Assembly: GCA_041946865.1 (NCBI GenBank)
Contig: JBHGBF010000067.1
Coordinates: 1-44,700 of the forward strand
Direction: 5' to 3'
Source of the DNA: RPQK01 sp041946865
Lineage (GTDB): Bacteria; Acidobacteriota; UBA6911; RPQK01
Length of the DNA stretch: 44,700 nt
A program made the translations under genes and the position numbers. Of the stretch, positions 33,404 through 41,861 are shown piece by piece. The notes under the pieces were generated by a model. That model searched no databases. It saw only the letters and a list, made by a program, of their open reading frames with translations, and was not told the DNA's origin. Numbering within the stretch: position 1 is the first letter of the stretch; each line of letters starts with the position of its first letter.

Positions 33404-34753
33404 TTACCGATCGTCAGCCAGCCGGACTCCCATGTATTGCCAGCGTTTGTCCGGCTGGAAGAAATTCCTGTAGGTGATGCGAAAGTGCTCCTGGGGCGTT
33501 GCGCAGGAACCGCCGCGCAGCACCATCTGATTGATCATGAACTTCCCGTTGTACTCGCCAAGCGGGCCTTCCTCGTGCTGGTAGCCTGGATAGGGGAGGT
33601 AAGCGCTCTGGGTCCATTCCCAGACATCGCCGAAAAGCTGGGCAATCTCCTCCGAACTGGACAGCTTTGCTGCCGGTCGAGGCTGAAGCAGCCCCATGTC
33701 CAGGAAATTGCCCGTCGCCGGAGGACCGCCTCGGCTCGCCGCTACCTCCCACTCCTGTTCGGTCGGCAAGCGTTTCCCGGCCCAGCTGGCGTAGGCCTCC
33801 GCCTCGTAATAGCTGACATGACAGACGGGCTGGTCGGGCTGAAGCTTCTCAACCCCGCGCAAAGTAATCTCGTAAAAGGCGCCGTCGATCTCCTTCCAGA
33901 AGAGCGGGGCTACCCAGCCGTGTCGTTGGACGGCGTCCCAACCGTCCGCGAGCCAGTGACGATAGTCCGAGTAGCCTCCGTCTCGCACGAAATCCAGGTA
34001 TTCCCCGTTGGTCACCAGGCGGTTTGCGAAGGCAAAGCCCTTGAGAAAAACCTGGTGGTGAGGCTGCTCGTTGTCGTAACAGAATCCGGGCTGATCGTGC
34101 CCGATCCCGTATATTCCGGCCGGGATATTAATGTAAGCGAGTTCCACCGCTCCGCGGTTTGCAGCCGGCGCACTGCCTGCTTCTGACTCCTGAGTCCGTT
34201 TGCGGAGGACGGTGGAATCATAGGCCGGGTGCAGGGGATTAGCGCCCAGGATATACTTGATATCAGTGACGAGCAGTTCCTGATGCTGCTGCTCGTGATT
34301 GATGGCCAGAACAAGGAGTCTTGAAATCCTTTCCCACTCGTGTTCGGGCAGCCGCTCGACGAAACTCACCATGGAGTCGTCGACCACCGCCCGGTACTTG
34401 TAGACCTCAGCCACGGTCGGTCTGGATAAAACGCCGCGTTGCGGCCGGCTCCACCTCTCGCCCAGAGACTGGTAGTACGAATTGAAGAGGAATGCGTACT
34501 GAGGATGGTAGGGCCGGTACCCGGGCTTCAAACGCACGAGGAACATCGTCTCGAAAAACCACGTGGTGTGAGCCAGGTGCCATTTGGGAGGACTCACGTC
34601 CTCAATCGGCTGAACAACATAGTCTTCGGTGGCCAGAGGAGCGCACAAAAGCTCACTGATGTGTCGCACTCTCCTGAAGTATTCGACGAGCTCGGCCTTG
34701 GTCGCGAGCAAAGTGTTCACTGAGGCAGAATCGGAGGCTGCCGTTTTTTGCAT
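33404..34753 (-). CDS. egtB: Ergothioneine biosynthesis sulfoxide synthase
   Basis: EgtB is an iron enzyme joining hercynine to a cysteine-type thiol with oxygen, in the cytoplasm. The 449-aa protein has the DinB-like N-terminal domain with an iron His in HLAHTTWFFE and the HxxxHxE pair in NHEQQHQELL. The C-terminal FGE-sulfatase domain follows (VSYYEAEAYASWAGKRLPTEQEWEVAA, VWEWTQSAYLPYPG, LRGGSCATP). All visible ligands are present. Whether the sulfur donor is cysteine or gamma-glutamylcysteine cannot be told; no egtA, egtC or egtE gene is in the window. The ATG at 34753 follows GAGGAAC. Confidence 0.93.
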   Translation of the reverse strand: MQKTAASDSASVNTLLATKAELVEYFRRVRHISELLCAPLATEDYVVQPIEDVSPPKWHLAHTTWFFETMFLVRLKPGYRPYHPQYAFLFNSYYQSLGERWSRPQRGVLSRPTVAEVYKYRAVVDDSMVSFVERLPEHEWERISRLLVLAINHEQQHQELLVTDIKYILGANPLHPAYDSTVLRKRTQESEAGSAPAANRGAVELAYINIPAGIYGIGHDQPGFCYDNEQPHHQVFLKGFAFANRLVTNGEYLDFVRDGGYSDYRHWLADGWDAVQRHGWVAPLFWKEIDGAFYEITLRGVEKLQPDQPVCHVSYYEAEAYASWAGKRLPTEQEWEVAASRGGPPATGNFLDMGLLQPRPAAKLSSSEEIAQLFGDVWEWTQSAYLPYPGYQHEEGPLGEYNGKFMINQMVLRGGSCATPQEHFRITYRNFFQPDKRWQYMGVRLADDR

Positions 34754-34797
34754 GCAAGTAGTTCCTCGGACTTTAGATTTGGCTGGGTTTGTCTACC

Positions 34798-34869
34798 AGT
34801 ATAGACGGGCCGCAGTTTCGAGTCACGCAAGCGTGACGGTTCTTTCCGTCAGTCAGGACCAGTCTATAC
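34798..34869 (-). promoter_or_regulatory. Palindrome-rich control region of the ergothioneine cluster
   Basis: On the minus strand TATACT (34803-34798) is a fair -10 box 44 nt before the egtB start. It overlaps one arm of an 8-bp inverted repeat, GTATAGAC (34799-34806) with GTCTATAC (34862-34869). Between the arms lies GTCACGC-AA-GCGTGAC (34822-34837), a 7+2+7 operator-like palindrome, and a GACGG/CCGTC stem (34835-34850). No -35 consensus is clear. The remaining sequence up to 35071 shows no gene; it includes GC-rich fragments of repeat character. Confidence 0.45.
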
Positions 34870-35071
34870 AGCGAAACGAGGATTTCTTGGGTTCAGAACA
34901 TCACGATAAACCAAAGAACTGGACAACTGAACAACCGAAAACAGCCGGAGCTAACCTGTCCCTAATTTGGTTTGTCTCATCAAAGGGTTCACTCCAGGGG
35001 TGCGGGGCGCAAAGGGTCGTCGCCAAAGACGCCACAAAGCGCACCTGCAACCAGGAGGGAGATTTAGAGCC

Positions 35072-35374
35072 ATGAACAGCGGATTATGCTCGCATATCGA
35101 GGCCACAAAGACCATCAAGGTCGCCAAACGCCGGGAATGTGAAGAGTGTGTCAAGATCGGCGCTCGATGGGTTCATCTGCGCACGTGCCAGGAGTGCGGC
35201 GCGACGCTCTGCTGCGACAGTTCCCCTAACCGGCACGCCACAAAGCATGCACACGCAAGCGGCCATCCCGTGGTTGCCTCGGCAGAGCCCGGAGAGTACT
35301 GGCTGTACTGTTACCCCGACGACTCCTTTGCGGAATACGATTCGCGAACCGCATCAGCCCGCCTCGGCAAATGA
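35072..35374 (+). CDS. UBP-type zinc finger protein
   Basis: The 100-aa protein consists almost wholly of a ubiquitin-specific-protease-type zinc finger (CSHIEATKTIKV, CEECVKIG, LRTCQECGATLCCD, HATKHAHASGHPVV), with the Cys and His ligands in place. Bacteria lacking ubiquitin carry such stand-alone fingers, whose partner is unknown. The ATG at 35072 follows AGGAGGGA at a rather long distance (about 12 nt). It appears to be a single-gene unit. Confidence 0.85.
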   Translation: MNSGLCSHIEATKTIKVAKRRECEECVKIGARWVHLRTCQECGATLCCDSSPNRHATKHAHASGHPVVASAEPGEYWLYCYPDDSFAEYDSRTASARLGK

Positions 35375-35429
35375 GTGTGAGGGTACTGCGGGCTGACTGC
35401 TGCTCTCATTTGGACCTCATCTGCGGCAC

Positions 35430-35525
35430 AATGCGCCCAATCTACGCGCAGTCAACCCGCGAAGCGGTCCATGAGGCCGTGCGGGAGGCGTTCCGGGCAG
35501 GAGTGCAAGGCACTGTGGAACCTCA
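35430..35525 (+). pseudogene. Short gene remnant related to the 25278-25640 fragment
   Basis: The plus strand encodes STREAVHEAVREAFRAGVQG, resembling STREGVRAAFRAGVDG of the remnant at 25278. The surrounding 35375-35553 gap holds nothing else. The match is short, so a chance or domain-level similarity is possible. Confidence 0.3.
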
Positions 35526-35553
35526 ATCCCAGACACGGCTCCGGTTGCCATGG

Positions 35554-36393
35554 CTACTGCTTGACGATCTCGACCCGGCGGTTCTTCGCGCGGCCCTCTT
35601 CCGCGTCATTTGACGCGACCGGCGCGAACGAGCCACAGCCGTAAGCCCGAAGGCGCACCGCGGCGATCCCGTGCTGCTGCACAAGCGCCTGGACCACGGC
35701 CGCGGCCCGGTCCTGCGACAGCTTGAGGTTGCTTTCCACGCTGCCAACGTTGTCCGTATGCCCGACCACGTGGACCTTCAGCCCGGCATCGGTCTTCAGC
35801 AATTTGGCCACCTCGCCGATCGCCTGGGCCGACTCAGGGGTGATCGTCGCTTTGCCGGTGTCGAAATTGATTCCGTACACTGCGACGTGACCGGTGGCCC
35901 TGATGTCATTTCCGAGGCCCGCCGCGTCCGCCACGACATGCTGTTCCATCTCCTTCTTCTCTACGACACGCAGCCAGATCAGGCCGTTGCCCTTCTCGAT
36001 CTGGGCCCACGCCTCGTTACCGCCCTTGACAATCTTCGCGTTCACCCACCAGTTTGGCACACTCTCCTGAATCGTGCCACCCACCTTCCGGATGGCGTTC
36101 TCGTAATTGCGGACAACGGCGAGACCGCTCGGTTCAGTGCCTCTGGGACCGGTGAACTGATAGCTGATAAAGGTGAACTTGCCCTCGACCGGCACTTTTA
36201 CCCTCGCATTCTTGGTCCTGAACTCGTACATTCCGTAGTCCTCGACCTTGCAGGCCGCGATGCGATAGTCCGGCATTCGCGTAGGGAACAGCGGATGATC
36301 CATGCAGCCGGCCTTATCCGGTTGTGCCGCCAGGATTCCACCTCCCAGAACGACTGATCCCAGAACCAGAACAACGCTTCTCCAAATCTTCAT
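35554..36393 (-). CDS. OmpA-like outer-membrane/peptidoglycan-binding protein
   Basis: The 279-aa exported protein has a signal peptide (MKIWRSVVLVLGSVVLGGGILAAQ) and a roughly 120-residue N-terminal domain I do not recognise (KFTFISYQFTGPRGT, VVRNYENAIRKVGG). The OmpA C-terminal domain follows (INFDTGKATITPESAQ, VVGHTDNVGSVESNLKLSQDRA, GCGSFAPVASND...NRRVEIV) with the Asp and Arg that bind diaminopimelate. It anchors the envelope to peptidoglycan. The ATG at 36393 is chosen because AAGGAG lies 6 nt before it; one two codons earlier touches that site. The 241-bp gap to 36635 shows no gene. Confidence 0.9.
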   Translation of the reverse strand: MKIWRSVVLVLGSVVLGGGILAAQPDKAGCMDHPLFPTRMPDYRIAACKVEDYGMYEFRTKNARVKVPVEGKFTFISYQFTGPRGTEPSGLAVVRNYENAIRKVGGTIQESVPNWWVNAKIVKGGNEAWAQIEKGNGLIWLRVVEKKEMEQHVVADAAGLGNDIRATGHVAVYGINFDTGKATITPESAQAIGEVAKLLKTDAGLKVHVVGHTDNVGSVESNLKLSQDRAAAVVQALVQQHGIAAVRLRAYGCGSFAPVASNDAEEGRAKNRRVEIVKQ

Positions 36394-36634
36394 GCTCATC
36401 TCCTTAACTCCCGACATCCGGCCCCGACGATGTCCGGGTCAGCCCGCCTGTTTGTGCCGCCGCAGATTATTTGGGGAGCCGGCAGTTGTCAAGCGGCGTC
36501 GCACGCTTCCCGCTCGCAACTACGGCGTAAGCCGCCACCCTGACGAGAAAGAGCCGAAACGCCCGTTTGACTGGTAAACTGACCTCGAGCCGAGCGTTTT
36601 CGTTCCTTTCCGGGCGTGGTTCCTGATACAACCC

Positions 36635-36954
36635 GTGTCCCTCTACACAGTCGGTCATTCCACTTGTTCGTTCGACGAGTTCCTGGCGCTGCTGCAGGCG
36701 TATAGGATCGTGAATTTAGTCGACGTGCGCTCCTGCCCGGGATCCAGACGCTTCCCGCATTTCGGCCGCGACATCCTGCCCAAGCTTCTCGAGCAACACG
36801 GGTGAAGTATCACCACGAAAAGGGATTGGGCGGACTCCGCAAGGTTGGAGACCCCAAGTCGGTTAACACCGGGTGGAAGGACGAGAGTTTCCGTAACTAC
36901 GGGGACTACATGCGGACCTTGGACTTCGCCAGATACAGGTCTTTCACATCCTAG
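36635..36954 (+). pseudogene. Frameshifted and truncated DUF488 gene
   Basis: Frame 1 (GTG 36635 to TGA 36803-36805) reads LYTVGHSTCSFDEFLALLQA, VDVRSCPGSRRFPHFGRD, LLEQHG. The family continues one frame over from 36802 with VKYHHEKGLGGLRK, NTGWKDESFRNYGDYM, then stops at 36954. A one-base loss near 36801 explains the shift. The C-terminal third is missing too. DUF488 proteins are small proteins of unknown function with conserved Cys. The next 147 bp (36955-37101) contain nothing I can name. Confidence 0.75.
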
Positions 36955-37101
36955 ACCTGCATCAGTTGCGGGAGGCAGATCCTCCACCCTTTTTCAACGC
37001 CCTCGCCGCGCGCCACGGCTCTGGAAGCGGGGTGTGGCCCTGCGACTGTCCGCACGGACCGTGTGGCTTGCCACCCGGCCTGCAAAGCGTTTTTGGGACG
37101 G

Positions 37102-38049
37102 CTACTTCGCCGCGAGCTTCTGTTTCGCCAAAGGCCGCGCAAAAGCGTTGGTTGGATTGTGTGCGTTGGACTGCAGAACGCGCTGGTAGTACTCCCTTGC
37201 CTTCACGTGGTCGTCGAGCTTCTCATAGGCCTGGGCAATCAGGCTCAGGATGAAGGGGTCGTTCTGGTTGCCCTTCTGCAACTCGGTCAGCGCCGTCTGG
37301 GGGTCGCCGGTGTACAAGGCTACGTAGCCCACGAGATACGGCACAAAAGGGGCCTGATTTGGATTCGTTCCCTTTTCGAAAATCGCCTTGGCAGCCTGGA
37401 CGTGCTTTTGGGCTTCGACCTTGTTGCCACGCCTGGCCGCAAGCCGTGCTTGCGCGTGCTCCCATCGGAACTGCCACAGGTCCCTGGCATCGGGTGTGAG
37501 GTCCAGCTCCTGAAGTCCCGCTTCATAGCCGCGACGGTACCACTTTTCCGCCTCGTCCAGATCGCCGGACTCGAGGCAAACACGGGCCAGCTCATTGGCC
37601 ACCGCGCCGGCGTCGGCGAATTCCTTGGTGACCATGTGCATTTCGTAAACCTGTGACGAGTATTTCGCTGCGTCTTCGCACTTTCGCTCGAAAGCGTACG
37701 ACATCGCCATCGCTCTGAGCGCCTGGGCCTTGTTCTGCGCGTCGGGAGCCAGCTCGATCGCCTTGGCGAAATGATCCCGGGCCTCAGCGTATTGTCCCTT
37801 CAGATCGAGGACCACGCCGGTTTGCAGGTGAGCCGGGAACGAATTCGGCCATTTCGCGAGCACCTGCCTGAAGATCGCCAAGGCCTCCTCGTGCCGGCCT
37901 TCCCTGGCTTTCTGTTGACCCTGCCTGACAAGATCGGCCGCCGGATCCTGTCCGGCCGGAGCAGGGTTGGAGGTTGGTTGGGCGCCTGCGGTAGCGACGA
38001 AAAGAAGAAGGGTCCCAAGGACAAATCGGATGTTGAGATGTGACTTCAT
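37102..38049 (-). CDS. Exported TPR protein
   Basis: The 315-aa periplasmic protein has a signal peptide (MKSHLNIRFVLGTLLLFVATAGAQ) and then helical repeats. TPR units are clear at about 45-110 (EALAIFRQVLAKWPNSFPAHLQTG, YAEARDHFAKAIELAP) and 235-305 (GDPQTALTELQKGN, VKAREYYQRVLQ). TPR proteins are scaffolds, so no specific role follows. A -10-like CATAAT lies 7 nt before the ATG with no ribosome site, a possible leaderless start. It is divergent from the PAS gene. Confidence 0.88.
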   Translation of the reverse strand: MKSHLNIRFVLGTLLLFVATAGAQPTSNPAPAGQDPAADLVRQGQQKAREGRHEEALAIFRQVLAKWPNSFPAHLQTGVVLDLKGQYAEARDHFAKAIELAPDAQNKAQALRAMAMSYAFERKCEDAAKYSSQVYEMHMVTKEFADAGAVANELARVCLESGDLDEAEKWYRRGYEAGLQELDLTPDARDLWQFRWEHAQARLAARRGNKVEAQKHVQAAKAIFEKGTNPNQAPFVPYLVGYVALYTGDPQTALTELQKGNQNDPFILSLIAQAYEKLDDHVKAREYYQRVLQSNAHNPTNAFARPLAKQKLAAK

Positions 38050-38140
38050 AGCGTCGATTATGGCACAGCTTCCTCGCTTTTCTTTTCGACCCCTATGGAG
38101 AGCGAATCGTGCCTGCTATAGTCATGCGCGCGAGGATGAT

Positions 38141-38482
38141 ATGTCCATTCACAGTTGGGTACAAGAGATCCCCGTTGCAGTAACTGTCTGTGACACACGC
38201 GGGGTGATTCTGGAGATGAATGATCAGGCCGGCAAGGTGTTCAAGAAAGAAGGAGGACAGAAGCTGATCGGCAGCAACGTGCTCGATTGCCACCCGCAGC
38301 CGGCACGTGGCCGCCTTCAGAGGCTTCTAGAATCAGGGGAACGTAACGTCTACATGATCCTGAAGGAAGGCCGACGCAAGCTGGTCTACCAGGTTCCGTG
38401 GTTCGAGAAGGGAAGGTACCAGGGATTCGTGGAGCTGGTCATGGAAGTCCCGGACGAGATTCCCACGTTCCTGAGGAAGTAA
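38141..38482 (+). CDS. Small stand-alone PAS-domain protein
   Basis: The 113-aa cytoplasmic sensor consists of one PAS fold (VQEIPVAVTVCDTRGVILEMND, LIGSNVLDCHPQPARGRL, NVYMILKEGRRKLVYQVPWF, GFVELVMEVPDEI). No output domain is attached, so it must signal through a partner or bind a ligand alone. The ATG at 38141 follows GAGGAT; TATAGT about 20 bp before it may be a -10 box. It is convergent with the LolA-like gene. Confidence 0.88.
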   Translation: MSIHSWVQEIPVAVTVCDTRGVILEMNDQAGKVFKKEGGQKLIGSNVLDCHPQPARGRLQRLLESGERNVYMILKEGRRKLVYQVPWFEKGRYQGFVELVMEVPDEIPTFLRK

Positions 38483-38543
38483 GCTCCGATATGGCAGGCC
38501 GGGAGGAGCCGTAACGCGGAGCCTGACTGGGTGCAGGCGCACC

Positions 38544-39407
38544 CTACGGTCTGGCTTCAAACAGGGCCGGTTCGAAGGGATTGTTGATCAGCTGGATCTC
38601 GAACCGCGAATTCAGCTCCAGCAGAATCGTACGGTCTTGCTGGTCGCGGCTGTATCGAACCAGCCACTCAGTCGGCTGGGTGATACCGGACTGAGTGCGG
38701 AAGTTCGAGAAATGCTCCTCCATGCTGTAGCGGACAAAGGGAGGATCCTTCATCGGCTTATTCAGAGAGCGGCCTTCTGTCGGAGGAACAGGAGTTACCA
38801 GACTATACGTGGTCAGGACGTGCCGAAAGGTGTCCTCCTCGAAAAAAAGATGAATCTCCACTTCGCCGCAGCCTTTGCAGTCGATACTGGCTTCGTACAG
38901 TTGTCTCCCCTCCCTCCCCGATAAACCGCGATAGCGCAGCCTCAGCTCCTTGGGGTCATGGTTGAGCAGCGCCCAGGCCCTGGTCAGCGAGCCACCCCAC
39001 AAACCGTTCTTGATGAGCTGAGGATAACGGTAAAAGAACATCCCGAGGTCCGAGTGCGACCGGGTTTCGTTGCGGACGTACTGGATTTCGACGTTATTCC
39101 CGTCGCAAATAAACTGCTCGCCGGAATAGAGCAGGTGGCCGAAGTCCACGGAGAAGCGCGATTTAAGCCCGTCGGAAATCATGACCACACGTCCCTCGAG
39201 GCTTCCCGTCCCGCCGCGAAGCATCCGAAGGTGCCCTGTGCCCTGCACCGCGGCCGTCTGGTACGCCGCCAAAGCCTCAGCAGCTCCTACCGAAGCCCGA
39301 TGCTTGGCAAGAAGCTCTTCAACCTTGATCTTCTCCTCAGCAGCGACGGACGAGAGTGAGCTCCACAGGCAAAGGGCGGCAAGCCAGGCACCGTTCAGGA
39401 TACGCAT
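38544..39407 (-). CDS. Exported LolA-like-fold protein of unknown function
   Basis: The 287-aa protein has a signal peptide (MRILNGAWLAALCLWSSLSSVAAE), then the pattern LLAKHRASVGAAEAL and long beta-strands typical of outer-membrane lipoprotein carrier-like proteins. A C-K-G-C pair (DCKGCGEVEI) occurs near residue 195. Such proteins are common in Acidobacteria and of unknown role. The ATG at 39407 is chosen because AAGGAG lies 6 nt upstream; the ATG two codons earlier abuts it. The 39414-39496 gap includes a short AGCGATC repeat but no gene. Confidence 0.75.
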   Translation of the reverse strand: MRILNGAWLAALCLWSSLSSVAAEEKIKVEELLAKHRASVGAAEALAAYQTAAVQGTGHLRMLRGGTGSLEGRVVMISDGLKSRFSVDFGHLLYSGEQFICDGNNVEIQYVRNETRSHSDLGMFFYRYPQLIKNGLWGGSLTRAWALLNHDPKELRLRYRGLSGREGRQLYEASIDCKGCGEVEIHLFFEEDTFRHVLTTYSLVTPVPPTEGRSLNKPMKDPPFVRYSMEEHFSNFRTQSGITQPTEWLVRYSRDQQDRTILLELNSRFEIQLINNPFEPALFEARP

Positions 39408-39496
39408 TTTCATCTCCTTCGAAGCGACAAGAAGCTTTCAGCGATCAGCGATCAAGGACCGACCTGGCGTAAAGCGGCCCCCCGCGCCCCGTGCGG

Positions 39497-40516
39497 CTAC
39501 GCGAGTGCGTCCTTGCAGAATTGGACGCACTTCTTGATCTCCGTCAGCACGTCGGAACCTTCCGGAGTCGTGTACTCGTACTCAATGCTGGCAGGGAACC
39601 GGTGCTTCCGTTTCTTCATCAGCTGCAGGATTTCCCTGAGCGGCGTTTCTCCCTGTCCCCAGGGCATGTTTGGGCCGCCGCCACCCGGGCCGCCGGAGGC
39701 GCCGCTCGGACCTTTGCGGTCTTTCAGGTGCAGACTGGCTATGCGGTCCTGGTACTTCTCAATGATCGGGATCGGGGACTCACCGGTCACTCCGTAATAA
39801 TGGCCCACATCCAGGTTCAGAGCTGTGTACTTGGATGCTCCGAGCGCCTTGTCGAAACCGGAGGAACCGCCTTGCCCGTGAGTGTGGAAAGCGATAGGCA
39901 GCCGCCGCGTGGCCGCGTACCCGGCCACGCGCGCGAGCAGGGCATCGTCTGTAGGCAGTTCCATGGTGACGTGGGTGGCCCCCAGAGTTTCCGCCACGTT
40001 CCATATATAGGCATATTCCTCGTCCGACATCCTCATGGTGGGCGGCAACTTGAAGGCGTAAATCTCGACGCCTGCATCGTTATACATTTTCCGGAAAGCT
40101 TTGTACTTGTCCATCGAAACCGAGAGGCGCCACTGCTTCATTTCCTCGGCGGCCTTCTCCATTGCGGCCTGCTGTTCCGGCGTGAGCCGCGGACGTCCGC
40201 CCTCCGGCCGGCCGGGCGTTCCTGCTGGTCGCGCCGCTCCAGACGGCGGACCTCCGCCCGGTCCGAAACCGCGCCCGGGCTGAACCGGGCCGCCGGCATA
40301 GCTTTCCGCAACACTGCTCATCAGCTCTATCCCGCTGATCCCACATTCTACGCAATACTTCAGAGTTTCCTCCGCGCTTCCGGGCAACGCGCGGAAGCTG
40401 TAAGTGATAATCCCGATCTGAACCCCTCCGAACTCTGAGTCTGGTTTGCGCGCGGCCATGGTAACGACAGTCCCGGCAAGCGCCATTTTCCCGAAATCTC
40501 GTCTCGAGTAACGCAT
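39497..40516 (-). CDS. Tat-exported sugar phosphate isomerase/epimerase-like protein
   Basis: The 339-aa TIM-barrel protein of the AP-endonuclease-2/xylose-isomerase-like family has a twin-arginine signal (MRYSRRDFGKMALAGT), so it is exported folded, probably with bound metal. Barrel motifs are IGIITYSFRALPGS, GISGIELMSS, HTHGQGG, LNLDVGHYY, IASLHLKDRK and SIEYEY. Residues about 72-110 are a Pro/Gly-rich insert (GPVQPGRGFGPGGGPPSG) not usual in the family; a second Gly-rich loop is at GPSGASGGPGGGGPN. The start follows GGAGGAGAGGAA. The substrate is unknown. Confidence 0.85.
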   Translation of the reverse strand: MRYSRRDFGKMALAGTVVTMAARKPDSEFGGVQIGIITYSFRALPGSAEETLKYCVECGISGIELMSSVAESYAGGPVQPGRGFGPGGGPPSGAARPAGTPGRPEGGRPRLTPEQQAAMEKAAEEMKQWRLSVSMDKYKAFRKMYNDAGVEIYAFKLPPTMRMSDEEYAYIWNVAETLGATHVTMELPTDDALLARVAGYAATRRLPIAFHTHGQGGSSGFDKALGASKYTALNLDVGHYYGVTGESPIPIIEKYQDRIASLHLKDRKGPSGASGGPGGGGPNMPWGQGETPLREILQLMKKRKHRFPASIEYEYTTPEGSDVLTEIKKCVQFCKDALA

Positions 40517-40593
40517 TTCCTCTCCTCCTGTCGATGGCATGACTTTATGCTCTTCGGTCCCGCGATACAAAGAGAAAGTACGAAGATGTGAGC

Positions 40594-40622
40594 TTGTTGC
40601 TTCTTGTTCGGCGGCCTATAAT
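40594..40622 (+). promoter_or_regulatory. Strong sigma-70-type promoter for the metallophosphoesterase gene
   Basis: TTGTTG (40594-40599), a 17-bp spacer and a perfect TATAAT (40617-40622) lie 38 bp before the ATG at 40661. It is the best promoter match in the window. It sits in the 144-bp divergent gap with the isomerase gene. Confidence 0.65.
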
Positions 40623-40660
40623 CCGCCCATTGGCTGAAGATTTGAAGGATCCCAGGTCCC

Positions 40661-41767
40661 ATGTTTTTACTCGACACGCTCCTGCTCCTGTCGCCCCTGG
40701 CCGTCTATGCCTGCATCCGAGTTCGGCAGCAAATGGACGGCATCGTCAAGAGAGTCTGGACTTTGGTTTCAGTCGCTGTTGCGCTCGGGTATCCCGTCGC
40801 TGAAAGGCTGTCGCACAGTTCGGCGGGCCAGTGGGCCAAACCAGCCATGATCGTCGGCTACTGCTCCTTGCCTTTCGCGCTGTACCTGGTTCTGACGGTC
40901 CTGGCCTGTGACTTGATCTTCGGAGTTCTGCGGCTGGCAAAGGTGGTGTCCCGTGACACGCTTGGAAAGCAAGGATTGCGGAGATTCAGGCTGGCTTTCT
41001 GGCTTGTCGTGCCGCTGATCGTGGTCTTTGTCGGACTGGTGAATCACCAGCGTCTTCAGGTCAGCGAATACGCGATCGACGTCCCACGGAAATCCTCAAG
41101 GATCAGGCAGCTCAGGATACTCTTCATCGCCGATATCCACCTGACCGCCATCACGGCCGGCGACCTGATGGAAAGATTGGTTTCTCGGATCAACGCCGCA
41201 AACCCCGATATCGTCCTGATCGGAGGAGATGTTCTCGAGGGCGACCGGCCGGACGAAGACACCAGCGGTTACGAAGCGCACTTCCGTCAGATCCGCCCGA
41301 AACACGGGGTCTACGGAGCACCTGGGAATCATGACAGGCGTATTGCTCAGCGAACCCGCTTTTTCGAGAAGGCAGGAATTCGCCTCCTCGCCGATGCGGT
41401 CCAACCGATCGACCACGCCTTCTACGTGGCCGGGCGTAGCGATAGCCGTTCGGCAGGCAGGAAGCCGGTGGAAGAGCTGCTTCGGAGCGCGACCGAAGAC
41501 CTGCCTGTGATTCTCATCGCGCACCGGCCGGTGGATTTCGAAAATGTCAGCCGCAGCAAGGTGGACATCCACCTTTCAGGACACACGCACAACGGCCAGG
41601 TCTTCCCGGTCAACTTTGTGACCGGGTATCAGAATGAGCTGAGCTGGGGATATCTGAAGAAACGTCAAACCCATTTCTTCGTGACGAGCGGAGTCCAACT
41701 CTGGGGCCCGCCGGTGAGGACGGCCGGCGTATCAGAAATCATGCTCATTAACGTCAGCTTTCGCTAA
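40661..41767 (+). CDS. Membrane-anchored metallophosphoesterase (YkuE-like)
   Basis: The 368-aa protein starts with about 130 residues holding 3-4 membrane helices, then a calcineurin-like phosphoesterase domain. The metal ligands are seen in IADIHL (Asp, His), IGGDVLEG (Asp), APGNHDRR (Asn-His), IAHRP (His) and LSGHTHNGQ (His-x-His). Related proteins hydrolyse UDP-diacylglucosamine or other phosphoesters at the membrane. It is preceded by AAGGAT and a strong promoter, and appears to be a single-gene unit. Confidence 0.9.
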   Translation: MFLLDTLLLLSPLAVYACIRVRQQMDGIVKRVWTLVSVAVALGYPVAERLSHSSAGQWAKPAMIVGYCSLPFALYLVLTVLACDLIFGVLRLAKVVSRDTLGKQGLRRFRLAFWLVVPLIVVFVGLVNHQRLQVSEYAIDVPRKSSRIRQLRILFIADIHLTAITAGDLMERLVSRINAANPDIVLIGGDVLEGDRPDEDTSGYEAHFRQIRPKHGVYGAPGNHDRRIAQRTRFFEKAGIRLLADAVQPIDHAFYVAGRSDSRSAGRKPVEELLRSATEDLPVILIAHRPVDFENVSRSKVDIHLSGHTHNGQVFPVNFVTGYQNELSWGYLKKRQTHFFVTSGVQLWGPPVRTAGVSEIMLINVSFR

Positions 41768-41861
41768 GGCAGATTTGCGGTTTGTTACAACTGAGAACTG
41801 ACCGACAGGTCTTCCCCGACCGGCGCCCTCCGCGGCCAGTTGTCAACCGCCCGGCACGGCT

